A stretch of 64,000 bases of DNA from Cyclonatronum proteinivorum (GCF_003353065.1 NZ_CP027806.1:434001-498000); one strand, 5' to 3'. Numbered from the stretch's first letter, positions 46,124-54,970 are shown. A program made the numbers and translations. The notes: generated by a model not told the origin, from the letters alone.

Positions 46124-47167
46124 CTAATAGATAATTTCTTCTTTCTGTTCGCGGGTCATCAGGCGGTACACGCCGTCGCGGGGATTCAGGCCCTCGAAGA
46201 GCACGGCATGCACGGCCTCGGTAATCGGCATTTCCACGCCCAGCCTTTGGGCCCAGCCGTACACGCTACGGGTTGTTTTTACACCTTCGGCCACCATATT
46301 CATGTGGCTGATGATGTCTTCAAGCTTCTCACCCTGCCCGATACGCTTCCCGACCGTGCGGTTCCGGCTGTGTCCGCTCGTGCAGGTCACTACGAGATCG
46401 CCCACACCTGCAAGGCCGGCGAAGGTATCCTGCGACGCGCCGAGACGCATGCCCAGCCGCTTCATTTCCTGCAGGCCGCGGGTCACGAGCGCGGCAATGG
46501 CGTTATCCCCGAAACCGGCACCTTCAGCTACCCCGGCAGCAATGGCCATGATGTTTTTGATAGATCCCGAAACCTCCACGCCAAGAATGTCGCGGTTGAT
46601 GTACACCCGAAACATCGGACTCGTAAAAAGCTTTTGCACCGTTTTTGCCGTACGCGCCGAATAGCTCGCCACTACCACAACAGTTGGCTTCCGCGCGGCA
46701 ACCTCCTCGGCATGACTCGGACCGTAGAGCGTGCTGATCTGATCTTCGGAAACCACGCCGCCAAGCACTTCCCGCAGCACCTGCGTCATGGTATAATAGG
46801 TGTCGTTTTCGATACCCTTCACCACACTGATAATCAGCTGTTCGGGCCTGAGCAGGGGCTTAACCGCGCTCGCAACCGTGCGCAGTACGTGAGAAGGCGT
46901 GGCAAAAAGCACGACCTCAGCGTCCGCAAGTGCTTCGGCATAATCGGCGCTTGCGCGGATGTGCTCCGGAAGCGAACAGCCCTTTAGGTAGCTCGGGTTG
47001 CTGTGATGTGCGTTGATATGCGCCGCAACCTCGGGCTCCCGCGCCCAAAGGGTGACCTCATGACCGGAATCGGCCAGAACAAGCGCAAGCGCCGTGCCCC
47101 AGCTCCCGGCGCCGATTACGGTTACGCGTGCTTTAGGGCCGCCATCAATACTCATAAGATTGCTCAT
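46124..47167 (-). CDS. gpsA: Glycerol-3-phosphate dehydrogenase [NAD(P)+]
   Basis: The 347-residue protein has the N-terminal dinucleotide loop VIGAGSWGTALA (18-29), a VVKGIE segment with the catalytic-region Lys, and AGVGDLVVTCTSGHSRNRTVG. It makes sn-glycerol-3-phosphate from DHAP for phospholipid synthesis. plsY lies 2 bp upstream on the same strand, a direct metabolic partner. Confidence 0.95.
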   Translation of the reverse strand: MSNLMSIDGGPKARVTVIGAGSWGTALALVLADSGHEVTLWAREPEVAAHINAHHSNPSYLKGCSLPEHIRASADYAEALADAEVVLFATPSHVLRTVASAVKPLLRPEQLIISVVKGIENDTYYTMTQVLREVLGGVVSEDQISTLYGPSHAEEVAARKPTVVVVASYSARTAKTVQKLFTSPMFRVYINRDILGVEVSGSIKNIMAIAAGVAEGAGFGDNAIAALVTRGLQEMKRLGMRLGASQDTFAGLAGVGDLVVTCTSGHSRNRTVGKRIGQGEKLEDIISHMNMVAEGVKTTRSVYGWAQRLGVEMPITEAVHAVLFEGLNPRDGVYRLMTREQKEEIIY

Positions 47168-47169
47168 AC

Positions 47170-47862
47170 TCAGGCGCCCTGCCCCGCCTGTTCCTCATTA
47201 ATGCGGCCTTTCGCCGGACTAAAAGAGCGGATACGGTTTTCAGTTCCGTTCAGCAGCCGCTGAATATTGCTGCGGTGTTTTACCACAATCGTAATCGCGA
47301 GCACCGCCGTAATCACCATCAGGCTGCCGTCGATGGCATAATCGAAGCCAAAGCGCAGCAGTAGCAGAAAAATCGGATACATAATAGATGCGATAATCGA
47401 GGCCGCTGAAACATAACGGCTCGTGAACAGCACGGTCAGGAACACGAGCAGCGCGAGGCTGATGGAAATCGGCTCAATCGCGTAGAGCATCCCGCAGGCG
47501 GTGAGCACGCCCTTGCCGCCTTTAAAGTTGGCAAACAGCGAATACATGTGCCCGACTACCGCCATCAGACCGGCGTAAATCTGCACGAAAACCTCGGTTT
47601 CCCAGCCGGAGTGCACCGTCGGAATCGCGCCCGTCGCAATGCCGGAGATATAAAAAGCCGCGATGAACCCCTTGCCAAAGTCAAGAAGTCCTACAACAAC
47701 GCCCGCCTTCCAGCCCAAAATCCGGAATGTATTGGTCGCGCCGAGATTGCCGCTGCCGTAATTCCGAAGGTCAATTTTCTTATACACTTTACCCGCCCAC
47801 AACGATGACGGAATGGCGCCAATCAGATAGCTCAGCAGCCCGATTATCAGTAATGTTCCCAT
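47170..47862 (-). CDS. plsY: Glycerol-3-phosphate acyltransferase PlsY
   Basis: The 230-residue membrane protein has the PlsY signature YGSGNLGATNTFRILGWKAG (35-54), GGKGVLTACG and five or so transmembrane helices. It acylates G3P with acyl-phosphate to start phospholipid synthesis, so plsY-gpsA forms a two-gene operon that makes and uses G3P. Confidence 0.94.
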   Translation of the reverse strand: MGTLLIIGLLSYLIGAIPSSLWAGKVYKKIDLRNYGSGNLGATNTFRILGWKAGVVVGLLDFGKGFIAAFYISGIATGAIPTVHSGWETEVFVQIYAGLMAVVGHMYSLFANFKGGKGVLTACGMLYAIEPISISLALLVFLTVLFTSRYVSAASIIASIMYPIFLLLLRFGFDYAIDGSLMVITAVLAITIVVKHRSNIQRLLNGTENRIRSFSPAKGRINEEQAGQGA

Positions 47863-48392
47863 GATGATCTCCTGTTTAGTCCCGACGGAGCAGGTAGTGC
47901 AGCGCTCCTCCGTATCAAAGTATTGTGAAAAATGCTTACCGGTTTTCTCAGCCTGCCAGACATAAGGCTAAGCCTGATCACTGAGTGCCGTCCTGAAGCG
48001 TAATTCTTCTAAAATAGCAATTTATGCAGTTAATCCACTAAAAGCGGTTTTTAAGGTCTCAATTTCATCAGCGCCAACAAAAGCTGACACAAACCGCTCA
48101 GCCTGACCGCTCAACATGGTCATGTCGGGCTTTCTTTTTTTTGGGGAAAACACCGTGAACATCAGGAGTTTGGGCGACAGATTCTGAGCTCCCGAACCAA
48201 AACCCGATCCCTTGCTTTTTTTTAGGTTCGCGAAAACCCGGATCAGCAGGTAGTAGGTAGCCGTTAGCCGCCGCCGGGGCAATCCGTTTTACCGGTCTTT
48301 CAAGCGCGTAATTTTTGTATTTTCGTGCTGATCTTACTGATTCTCCTTACTTGTAATCCCGCTATCGGATATAACTGCCCACGACGCCGCCC
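47863..48392. other. Divergent intergenic region, possible gene remnant
   Basis: 530 bp separate plsY from the NTPase gene. An 86-codon minus-strand frame (48022-48282) has a plausible C-terminal helix (QAERFVSAFVGADEIETLK) but a low-complexity start; it may be a decayed fragment. Nothing else is supportable. Confidence 0.35.
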
Positions 48393-51300
48393 ATGCCTGA
48401 AAATGATTCCAAGCCCCTGTCCCGGCCTGATCCGGTAGCGTACGACATTCCTGAGACGCATTTAAGTGCCTTTTTTGACGAAGCCTTGCGTGATAGCTTA
48501 CATCGCTTTCACGGCAAACTAACGGCACCTTTTCAGGAAGTACTTCGGTCAGCGCGGCAGCAGCAGCTCCGTGTTCGGGGAGACGAAGCTGAACGGAAAC
48601 GTCTCATCCGGGTTGTGCTCGAAGGCCTGTTCGAAAGTCTGTCAGAAGTCGCATCCAGCGAGCTGATTGCGAAGGCCGCTGCACTGTGGCAGGAAGAAGT
48701 CGAACCGGCAGTTGAAGCGCTCCCCGAACAGCTTGTTTGTGTGCAGGGCGATGAACGCTTTCAGGCGACAACAGGCGACTCAGCCTATATCCGCTCAGCC
48801 AAAGCCATAAAACGTGTTGCTTACGCCACAGCTAAACAGTTTTGGACCTTCCGCAACCAGAAAACCGAACCGGTACCGGACTACCACTTTCACCAATCGG
48901 TTCCGCTCCGCCGGATTGGGCGGTACGTGCTGCTCGCGCAAGAAACCGTTTTTCGGGATACGGTTGCCTTTGCCTGCTGTGAATTAACCCGCATATTTGC
49001 TACGCTCCTGCTTGACGAACAGCATGTCGACGAATCGGAATCCTCCCAAAGTAAAGGCAATACACCGGCGTCCGCGGTTAGGGAAGCGGAAACGGCGTCT
49101 GCACAAAATGAAGGGGATAAAGCAGCCCCGCCGAAGACCGACAGTACTTCGTCTTCATCAAAAAAAGATTTTGCCTTTTTCCTGAAAATGCCGGCTGCAG
49201 CACAGGCGGAGCGCATCACCGCTGCGCTGAACCGGCTGGAAGCATTATGTGGCCTGACTACCGAAAATCACCCTGTGCTGCGCGCTTTGCCCGATAAAGC
49301 CATCGGTCTTGCTCGAAAGGCGGGCACGATTGAGCTTCCGGAGAGCCGTTTTGGTTCGCACCGGGTACAGCAGCAGCGTGCCGCCGCCGCAAAAGCTGCG
49401 GCGGCCAATTCTGCAAAATGGCAGCTGTGTTTTGCTACCGTAATCGCTGATTACGGGGTTCAGCTCAGTCTTTCCGGGCTTGAAAAGGAGATGAATCAGC
49501 TTGGGGAAAAGCTGCGTGAGCTTACGCATGCCTTTTTTCGGGACAACTGCTATGTGCCGGCGGAAAAGAGCATCAGCCTGTTGCGTGCGCAGCGCGAATT
49601 GCTGGACGAGGAGTTGAGCAGACCAAAGCTCAAAAGCCGCATTGAGCAGGTGCAGCTTGAGGCCAAAGAGGCTTTCGAAAGCGGCATCCCTCAGGAAGCG
49701 GCACAGCATGAAGTGCTGGAAAAACTGACCGGACAAATCCGGCAGCTCATCACGGAGGCGAGTTTGTATGTGCAGCGTTTTGGGGAGGAACTTGTACTCG
49801 CGGAGTCCCGCAGCCTGCGTTTTCCGGAGCCGCTGATCAAAACCGACCGCCTGAAATGGCGGGCTCTTTCCACCCGCTTTTTGCAAAGCAAGGCTTTTCG
49901 TCCGCTCGATCCCGCGGCGCAGCAGCTCGGCCCCTTTCTGGATAAACAGCGGCTTGCTATGGAGGAGGCTGCCGGTATTGCGGAAACCAATCTGCAGGCA
50001 GCGGTTTATGCCATCACTGAAAAAGGGGAGGCCGATCCCGCGGAAATCGCGCAAACCGGGCTGCAGCGTGCCATTAACGCGCTTGAAAGCAGCATTGTGG
50101 CCATTCGCGAAAAGCAGGACAGCTACGAACAGCTCGTAAAAAAGGGGAGCTCGTCGGTCCTCAGGCGTTTGGAGCAGCTCATGCGCGATCGCGACTACAG
50201 TGCGCTGGAGCTGCAGGACAAGGCCATTCTTGTGCAGGAAGGCGCCCTGAACTGGCAGGAACGCGCACAGCGGTTTGCCGCACGTGCCGGTGATACATTC
50301 GCGATCGCTTTTCGCTATGCGCGCATGAAGTTTGCCGGGTACTACGCTCCCGTTGCCCGTTTTCTCGGATTTGAGCCGGTCCATGCGGAAAGTGCCCGGG
50401 AGCGGCTGAATCTTACGGAATACCTGATCCGAAATAAGTCGAATGATGAAAAGCTTCCCTTTATTTATCAGCGGCTGTTTCGCCGGTCGCTGCTGATTGA
50501 GCAGCGCTTTTACCTTGATGCGCCGGGTAATATCGGGCACCTGGTAACGGGGTACGAACAGTGGCGCAAAGGCATCCCCTGGAGCATGGCTGTTGTGGGG
50601 CAAAAGGGGAGCGGGAAAAGCACCCTCATTCATTTTTTTAAGCAGTCGGAGCGGCTTAAAACACAGGTTGTCCATATCGACTTGTCGGAAACGATATACG
50701 AACCGGGTCCCATGCTGCGGCTCATTTCACGGGCCGCCGGCTTTTCGGAAACCGATTCCCTCGGTGAACTCGTCGCTAAATTTGAGCGCAGCAGCATCCG
50801 GCGGGTGATTGTTTTTGAGGGGGTTCAAAACCTGTATCTGCGCAATATCAACGGCTATGGTGCCATCAGTCAGTTTTGGGAACTGCTTTCCCTGACCTCC
50901 TCACAAGTGTTTTGGGTGGCAGCCTGCAGCCGGGATGCATGGTTCTTTTTTAGCCGCATGTTTAGTGCGGAGCAGTTTTTTTCGCAAGTGCTGCATGTTG
51001 ACCGTCTTTCGGGCAGGGACATTCAGCAGGGAATCATGCTCAGGCACCGGGCTACAGGTTTTGACGCAGCTTTTTTACCCTCGCCTGAAATCACCAAATC
51101 CCGCGCGTATCGCAAACTGCTGGGCGATAAAAAAGCCCTTCAGCAGTACCTTCAGGATCAGTATTTCGAAAGTCTGGCGGAAATGGCCGACGGCAATTTT
51201 AGCGTAGCCATGATTTTCTGGGTGAATTCCATTTCCAAAGCGGATGCAAGTACCATCACCCTTTCCCCTATAGAAGTTGCCGACATTGATGCGCTGGAGT

Positions 51301-51530
51301 CGCCATCGCGGGAGGTGCAGTTTACGCTTGCGGCGCTCATCCGGCATGATGTGCTTACCCCGGAACAGCTGGCGCTAGCCCTGCATCAGCCGCTATCCGG
51401 GGCCCGCCTGATGCTCGGGCGCCTCGCTGCCAAAGGCCTCGTAGTTAAGGTAAGTCAGGGCTACACCATCAATCACCTTGTGTACCGGCAGGTGACCCGC
51501 CTGCTGGCCGGAAAAAACATCCTTCATTAA
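48393..51530 (+). CDS. Giant P-loop NTPase of unknown function, paired with MscS channel
   Basis: I do not recognise this 1045-residue protein as a named family. Residues 1-720 are largely helical, with coiled-coil stretches (~370-470 and ~540-610) and a Ser/Glu-rich spacer (~210-265). A P-loop NTPase module starts near 715: Walker A GQKGSGKST (736-744) and a hydrophobic strand VIVFEGVQNLYL (805-816) at the Walker B position. Aligned to the DEAQN form of ORC/ExeA-type ATPases, the first acidic residue is Glu809 and the catalytic Glu is replaced by Gly810, so hydrolysis may be slow or absent. A winged-helix domain ends the protein (~975-1045). No signal peptide or membrane helix. Its stop is 7 bp before the MscS gene, strongly suggesting joint function. 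Confidence 0.85.
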   Translation: MPENDSKPLSRPDPVAYDIPETHLSAFFDEALRDSLHRFHGKLTAPFQEVLRSARQQQLRVRGDEAERKRLIRVVLEGLFESLSEVASSELIAKAAALWQEEVEPAVEALPEQLVCVQGDERFQATTGDSAYIRSAKAIKRVAYATAKQFWTFRNQKTEPVPDYHFHQSVPLRRIGRYVLLAQETVFRDTVAFACCELTRIFATLLLDEQHVDESESSQSKGNTPASAVREAETASAQNEGDKAAPPKTDSTSSSSKKDFAFFLKMPAAAQAERITAALNRLEALCGLTTENHPVLRALPDKAIGLARKAGTIELPESRFGSHRVQQQRAAAAKAAAANSAKWQLCFATVIADYGVQLSLSGLEKEMNQLGEKLRELTHAFFRDNCYVPAEKSISLLRAQRELLDEELSRPKLKSRIEQVQLEAKEAFESGIPQEAAQHEVLEKLTGQIRQLITEASLYVQRFGEELVLAESRSLRFPEPLIKTDRLKWRALSTRFLQSKAFRPLDPAAQQLGPFLDKQRLAMEEAAGIAETNLQAAVYAITEKGEADPAEIAQTGLQRAINALESSIVAIREKQDSYEQLVKKGSSSVLRRLEQLMRDRDYSALELQDKAILVQEGALNWQERAQRFAARAGDTFAIAFRYARMKFAGYYAPVARFLGFEPVHAESARERLNLTEYLIRNKSNDEKLPFIYQRLFRRSLLIEQRFYLDAPGNIGHLVTGYEQWRKGIPWSMAVVGQKGSGKSTLIHFFKQSERLKTQVVHIDLSETIYEPGPMLRLISRAAGFSETDSLGELVAKFERSSIRRVIVFEGVQNLYLRNINGYGAISQFWELLSLTSSQVFWVAACSRDAWFFFSRMFSAEQFFSQVLHVDRLSGRDIQQGIMLRHRATGFDAAFLPSPEITKSRAYRKLLGDKKALQQYLQDQYFESLAEMADGNFSVAMIFWVNSISKADASTITLSPIEVADIDALESPSREVQFTLAALIRHDVLTPEQLALALHQPLSGARLMLGRLAAKGLVVKVSQGYTINHLVYRQVTRLLAGKNILH

Positions 51531-51537
51531 GTTTCCT

Positions 51538-52656
51538 ATGAAAACTTTTATTCCTGCCGGTCTACTGATTAGGATGCTGCTGACGCTGACGCTGTTTTTC
51601 ACAGCAGATTTCATAGCAGGGCCGGTTGCTGCTCAGCAAGCCTCTCTGCAAACAGCTGTTCAGCCGGAGGAGCCCCCGGCAGCACAAATTGAGTTTGAAG
51701 CTGATCTTCAGCCCGTATTGCCAGACACCCTGGTAATTATTGAGGCGCAGACAGATGCAGATGCGGATGAGCGTGATGAAGCACCGGTTGAGGAAGCGCT
51801 GGAAGAAGAGGTGAGTCAGCTCAGAAACCTGGTGTCTTTCCCCAAAATTTTGTTTTCCGTGCTGCTGCTGGTCGGGGCATGGTTCGTAAACGGCTTCCTG
51901 ATCCGCATCCTGGATAACCTCGCCGAGCGTGCAACCAATTACCGGTTGTTTATCAAGCGGCTCACCCCGGTTACGCGCATCGCGATCTGGACTTTTGCCA
52001 TTTACATTGTAATTGCCGGGGTCATCAGTCCGCCCTTCGAGACCGTGATTGCGCTCACGGCTTCCTTTGGTATTGCGGTGGGCTTTGCCTCGCAGGATAT
52101 TCTGCGAAACATTTTCGGAGGCATTATGATCATCCTTGACCGCCCGTTTCAGGTCGGGGATAAAATTCAGGTAGGGGAACACTACGGGGAGGTGAAGAGC
52201 ATCGGCCTGCGAAGCTGTCTGATTGAGACCCCGGACGATAACACCGTAGCCATTCCCAACGGTGAACTGATGAACCGCGCAGTATCAAACGCCAACTCAA
52301 GCGCACTCGACTGTCAGGTTGTGGCCGAAATTTTCATACCGGCAACTGCGGATGTGATGCTCGCCAAAGATGTTGCCCGTCGGGCCGTGTTTTCATCCCC
52401 CTATTTATACATGAATAAGCCGGTTGCTGTAATTGCCCTGAATGAGCTCAACAACCGGGGCTTGTTCATTAAGCTTCGGGTGAAGGCCTACGTGCTCGAC
52501 ATCCGCTACGAGTTCCTGTTTAAAAGCGATATGACCGAAATGATCGTGACCGAGCTGAACCGGCTCGGGATATTATCTTCCGCGGCTCCGGAATCGCAGC
52601 CTTCTCCCGGAAACAGCCGCGGTGACAATCCGGTGAAAAGTCAGGAAATGGCGTAA
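51538..52656 (+). CDS. MscS-family mechanosensitive channel
   Basis: The 372-residue protein has a signal peptide (1-32), an acidic periplasmic segment (40-95), then three membrane helices: 103-125, 145-163 and the pore helix 169-200 (FGIAVGFASQDILRNIFGG, the MscS hallmark). DRPFQVGDKIQVGEHYGEV (201-219) opens the cytosolic beta domain. Such channels release solutes on sudden hypo-osmotic stress. It is in an operon with the giant NTPase, an unusual partner for a channel. Confidence 0.92.
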   Translation: MKTFIPAGLLIRMLLTLTLFFTADFIAGPVAAQQASLQTAVQPEEPPAAQIEFEADLQPVLPDTLVIIEAQTDADADERDEAPVEEALEEEVSQLRNLVSFPKILFSVLLLVGAWFVNGFLIRILDNLAERATNYRLFIKRLTPVTRIAIWTFAIYIVIAGVISPPFETVIALTASFGIAVGFASQDILRNIFGGIMIILDRPFQVGDKIQVGEHYGEVKSIGLRSCLIETPDDNTVAIPNGELMNRAVSNANSSALDCQVVAEIFIPATADVMLAKDVARRAVFSSPYLYMNKPVAVIALNELNNRGLFIKLRVKAYVLDIRYEFLFKSDMTEMIVTELNRLGILSSAAPESQPSPGNSRGDNPVKSQEMA

Positions 52657-52723
52657 GCCGCGGGCCTTCTGTTATCCGGCTGGATCAAAATATTAGCCGG
52701 ATAGGTAGCCAACTGCCTTTTAT

Positions 52724-52885
52724 AAAACCGTCCTGTAGGGACGCCCTGTGGGTAAAAAAATCGCACGCTCCCCCAATAATATGGGAATGCCGCAGGCATG
52801 ATGGGTCCGTCGGAGACACCCGAACGGATTTCGTTTGAATAAATCGGATTCGTGACATGCACCTGAACGCACAGAGCGTACCTAC
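52724..52885 (-). repeat. REP-like element, copy 2 (inverse of 21082)
   Basis: On the minus strand it reads in the same order as copy 1: GTGCGTTCAGGTGCATGTCA, TCGGGTGTCTCCGACGGA, ATCATGCCTGCGGCATTCCC, and TACCCACAGGGCGTCCCTAC. A further short unit, CACAGAGTGCCCCTACAGGG, leads into the insertion sequence. Confidence 0.82.
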
Positions 52886-53077
52886 GGCACGCTGATATTT
52901 GGGGCGTTTCCCGGTTTCTACCCACAGAGTGCCCCTACAGGGCACGCTGGAGTTTGGCTTTTGCTTGTATTTTTGAGTTTTTCGTAAAAAAATCCCGGTC
53001 TATGATGCATATGACCGGATTTTTTAGGATATTATTTTCTAGTTATATCACTAGATTATTCTTAAATCCTACCGCAT

Positions 53078-53284
53078 ATGGGCTATCCTACCAAAATTCA
53101 ACGCATCGACCGCAAAGCCAGCCAGCAGTGGTATGTCAATATGCCTGCCGCCGTGGCTGAAGCTATGGAATTCCAAAAAGGCGAAACCATCGAATGGATC
53201 ATCGATGACCAGCAGCATATGGTTCTTAAGCGCGACGCCAAACTCGTCAGCAGCCTTAAAAAAAAACTGCCTCAAACGCGCTGA
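53078..53284 (+). CDS. AbrB/MazE-like small protein of the insertion sequence (ORF A)
   Basis: The 68-residue protein has a swapped-hairpin AbrB-like pattern (WYVNMPAAVAEAMEFQKGETIEWIIDDQQHMVLKRD). Similar small proteins precede transposases of this kind in other bacteria, from memory. It ends in an A9 run read as Lys-Lys-Lys, 16 bp before its stop; the transposase frame opens within that run in the -1 phase. It could regulate the transposase or be its N-terminal domain after frameshifting. Confidence 0.75.
   Translation: MGYPTKIQRIDRKASQQWYVNMPAAVAEAMEFQKGETIEWIIDDQQHMVLKRDAKLVSSLKKKLPQTR
53260..53266 (+). promoter_or_regulatory. Candidate -1 ribosomal frameshift site (A7)
   Basis: In the ORF A frame the heptamer reads A AAA AAA. 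The -1 frame has a TAA at 53257-53259 and is open from 53260 on into the transposase, while ORF A stops at 53284. The slippery heptamer therefore falls exactly in the 25-bp overlap window. Confidence 0.6.
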
Positions 53285-54696
53285 CAAGCCAGTTTGACAG
53301 CCTGCTCCACGAATCCACTCACAGTAAACTGACGCCCAAAATGCAAAGACTGGTACACGATCTTGCCTACGGTCTGGTTAATTGTGGCGGTAAGCGCACG
53401 CTCACAGGCATGCTGAGCGGTAGCGGCAACCAGTTCTGTGACTGGACGGCCGCTTACCGGATGTTCAGCAAGCAGCGCTTTGACCCGCAGGACCTGCTGG
53501 ATGTCAGCCTGGCGCCTGACAACGCTCCGGTCATTGCCCATATCGACGATACCCTGCTGAAAAAAACAGGACGCAAAGTACATGGTGCGAAATGGCAGCG
53601 AGACCCGCTTGGACCCGCTTTCCACACCAATTTTATCTGGGCACAGCGCTTTGTACAGGCCAGTATCGCCTGCCCGGCCTCTTCGCAGCTTTGTCAGGCA
53701 CGGAGTATACCGGTGAGTTTTGTCCATGCGCCCATGCCGGTTAAACCCGGCCGTAATGCGGATCAGCTGCAAAAGGACGCTTACAAAGAAGCTAAAAAGA
53801 AAAGCAGGATAAGCTGTGTTGGCGCAAAGCTGGTGGGTTCATTGCGCCAGCGCCTCAACGAGTTGGGATCAGCCTCACGTCACCTGCTTGTAAGTTTTGA
53901 TGGGGGGTATACCAATCGCGAAGTAATCCAAAACTTGCCGGCGCATACAACCTTCATCGGCAGGGTCCGCAAAGACGCTAAAATCTATGATCCACCTGCT
54001 GACCAGCCTGACACAGGGCGGCGGCGCTTGTACGGGGAGCCTAAGTTAACTCCGGACCAGATTCGTACCAGTGATCAGGTAAGCTGGCAGAAGGTCAAAG
54101 CTTTCGCGGCAGGCAAGGAGCACGAGTTTAAATTAAAGGTAGTAGAAAACGTTAAGTGGAAGCCTGCGGGCGGGCACCAGCTACTCAAGCTTATTATTAT
54201 CAGTCCTCTTGGGTACCGCTTGGCTAAAGGGGCGAACCTGTTGTACCGTAAACCCGCCTTTCTGATAACCAATGACCTGAAGTTACCGCTGCAAACCCTG
54301 CTTCAGGCTTATGTTTGGCGCTGGGAGATTGAAGTCAACTTTCGAGAGCAGAAAACCCTGATGGGCTGCGGGCAGGCACAGGTGCGCAACCAGCACTCCG
54401 CCGAAGGTGTACCTAAGTTTGTTACAGCGGTGTACAGTCTGTTACTGCTTGCCGCTGAACACTGCAGCAGGCAGAATGATCCACCGGTCCAAATGCTGCA
54501 ACGTGCCAAGTGGTACCCCGAGAAAGAAAACAGCAGGTGGACGACAGGAGACATTTGTAACCGCTTCAGGGCGGAATACTACAGCAAAGCCATAGGGGTG
54601 AGTTTTGACGGCTTCATGAACAAAAGGTACCGAAAGCAGAACCACCTAAAACTGCTAAACCCGGCTTTATCGGCCATGATTAGCATCAGAACTTAG
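53260..54696 (+). CDS. IS4-superfamily DDE transposase (ORF B, probably expressed by frameshift)
   Basis: The frame is open from 53260, with its first ATG at 53341 (451 residues). Upstream of that ATG it codes for SQFDSLLHESTHSKLTPK, which looks like real protein, so the ATG is probably not the true start. Counting from the ATG, the DDE residues are Asp69/70 (HIDDT), Asp187 (SFDGGY) and Glu331, and the Y-2-R-3-E-6-K signature of the IS4 group is exact: Tyr324, Arg327, Glu331, Lys338. It cuts and joins DNA at the element's ends. Confidence 0.87.
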   Translation, partial: KKTASNALTSQFDSLLHESTHSKLTPKMQRLVHDLAYGLVNCGGKRTLTGMLSGSGNQFCDWTAAYRMFSKQRFDPQDLLDVSLAPDNAPVIAHIDDTLLKKTGRKVHGAKWQRDPLGPAFHTNFIWAQRFVQASIACPASSQLCQARSIPVSFVHAPMPVKPGRNADQLQKDAYKEAKKKSRISCVGAKLVGSLRQRLNELGSASRHLLVSFDGGYTNREVIQNLPAHTTFIGRVRKDAKIYDPPADQPDTGRRRLYGEPKLTPDQIRTSDQVSWQKVKAFAAGKEHEFKLKVVENVKWKPAGGHQLLKLIIISPLGYRLAKGANLLYRKPAFLITNDLKLPLQTLLQAYVWRWEIEVNFREQKTLMGCGQAQVRNQHSAEGVPKFVTAVYSLLLLAAEHCSRQNDPPVQMLQRAKWYPEKENSRWTTGDICNRFRAEYYSKAIGVSFDGFMNKRYRKQNHLKLLNPALSAMISIRT

Positions 54697-54806
54697 CCAA
54701 ACTCCAGGGTGCCCCTACAGGGCACGACGGGTTTGGTCACGATAATAGCTCATAAATCAAAAGATTCTGTTTGGCTTTATCGCCCTTGCCATTCTCACTC
54801 ATAAAC

Positions 54807-54970
54807 AAAAAAGCCCCGAAAGGGCGACATACCCAAGCACAGGGTGCCAACCCTGTGACAACGGAACACATCCAAAAAGAGCCCTGAAGGGGCGGCATAC
54901 TTCCAATACTGGAACAAGATACAACATCATTCTCAGGCACCGATAGTATGTCGGCCCGTTGGGGCTTTTT
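54807..54970. repeat. Inverted-repeat element with REP-like hairpins
   Basis: The left end AAAAAGCCCCGAAAGGGCGA and the right end reading GTATGTCGGCCCGTTGGGGC are imperfect inverted repeats about 160 bp apart, with an internal GAGCCCTGAAGGGGCGGCAT unit. T5 after the right arm and A6 before the left arm could let it act as a terminator both ways. The rest of the 54708-55184 gap has no supportable gene. Confidence 0.65.

Larger units (their letters stand above)
52947..54707 (+). mobile_element. IS4-superfamily insertion sequence with 13-bp inverted ends
   Basis: The left end CTGGAGTTTGGCT (52947-52959) and right end AGCCAAACTCCAG (54695-54707) are perfect inverted repeats. Inside are an AbrB-like ORF and an IS4-superfamily transposase frame. 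Immediately outside each end is the same 18-bp sequence GTGCCCCTACAGGGCACG (52929-52946 and 54709-54726, one base apart from the right end), itself a REP-type palindrome. The element looks intact. Exact ends depend on whether the palindromes belong to the element. Confidence 0.83.

Noticed and set aside
48022-48282. An 86-codon minus-strand frame as a gene
   Set aside because: Only its last third looks protein-like, and it has no recognisable family; at most a decayed remnant.
49245-50675. A 476-codon minus-strand open frame
   Set aside because: Antisense to the giant NTPase gene, no motifs.
52641-52945. Minus-strand frames of 86-94 codons
   Set aside because: They lie within the REP-like repeat and simply translate it.
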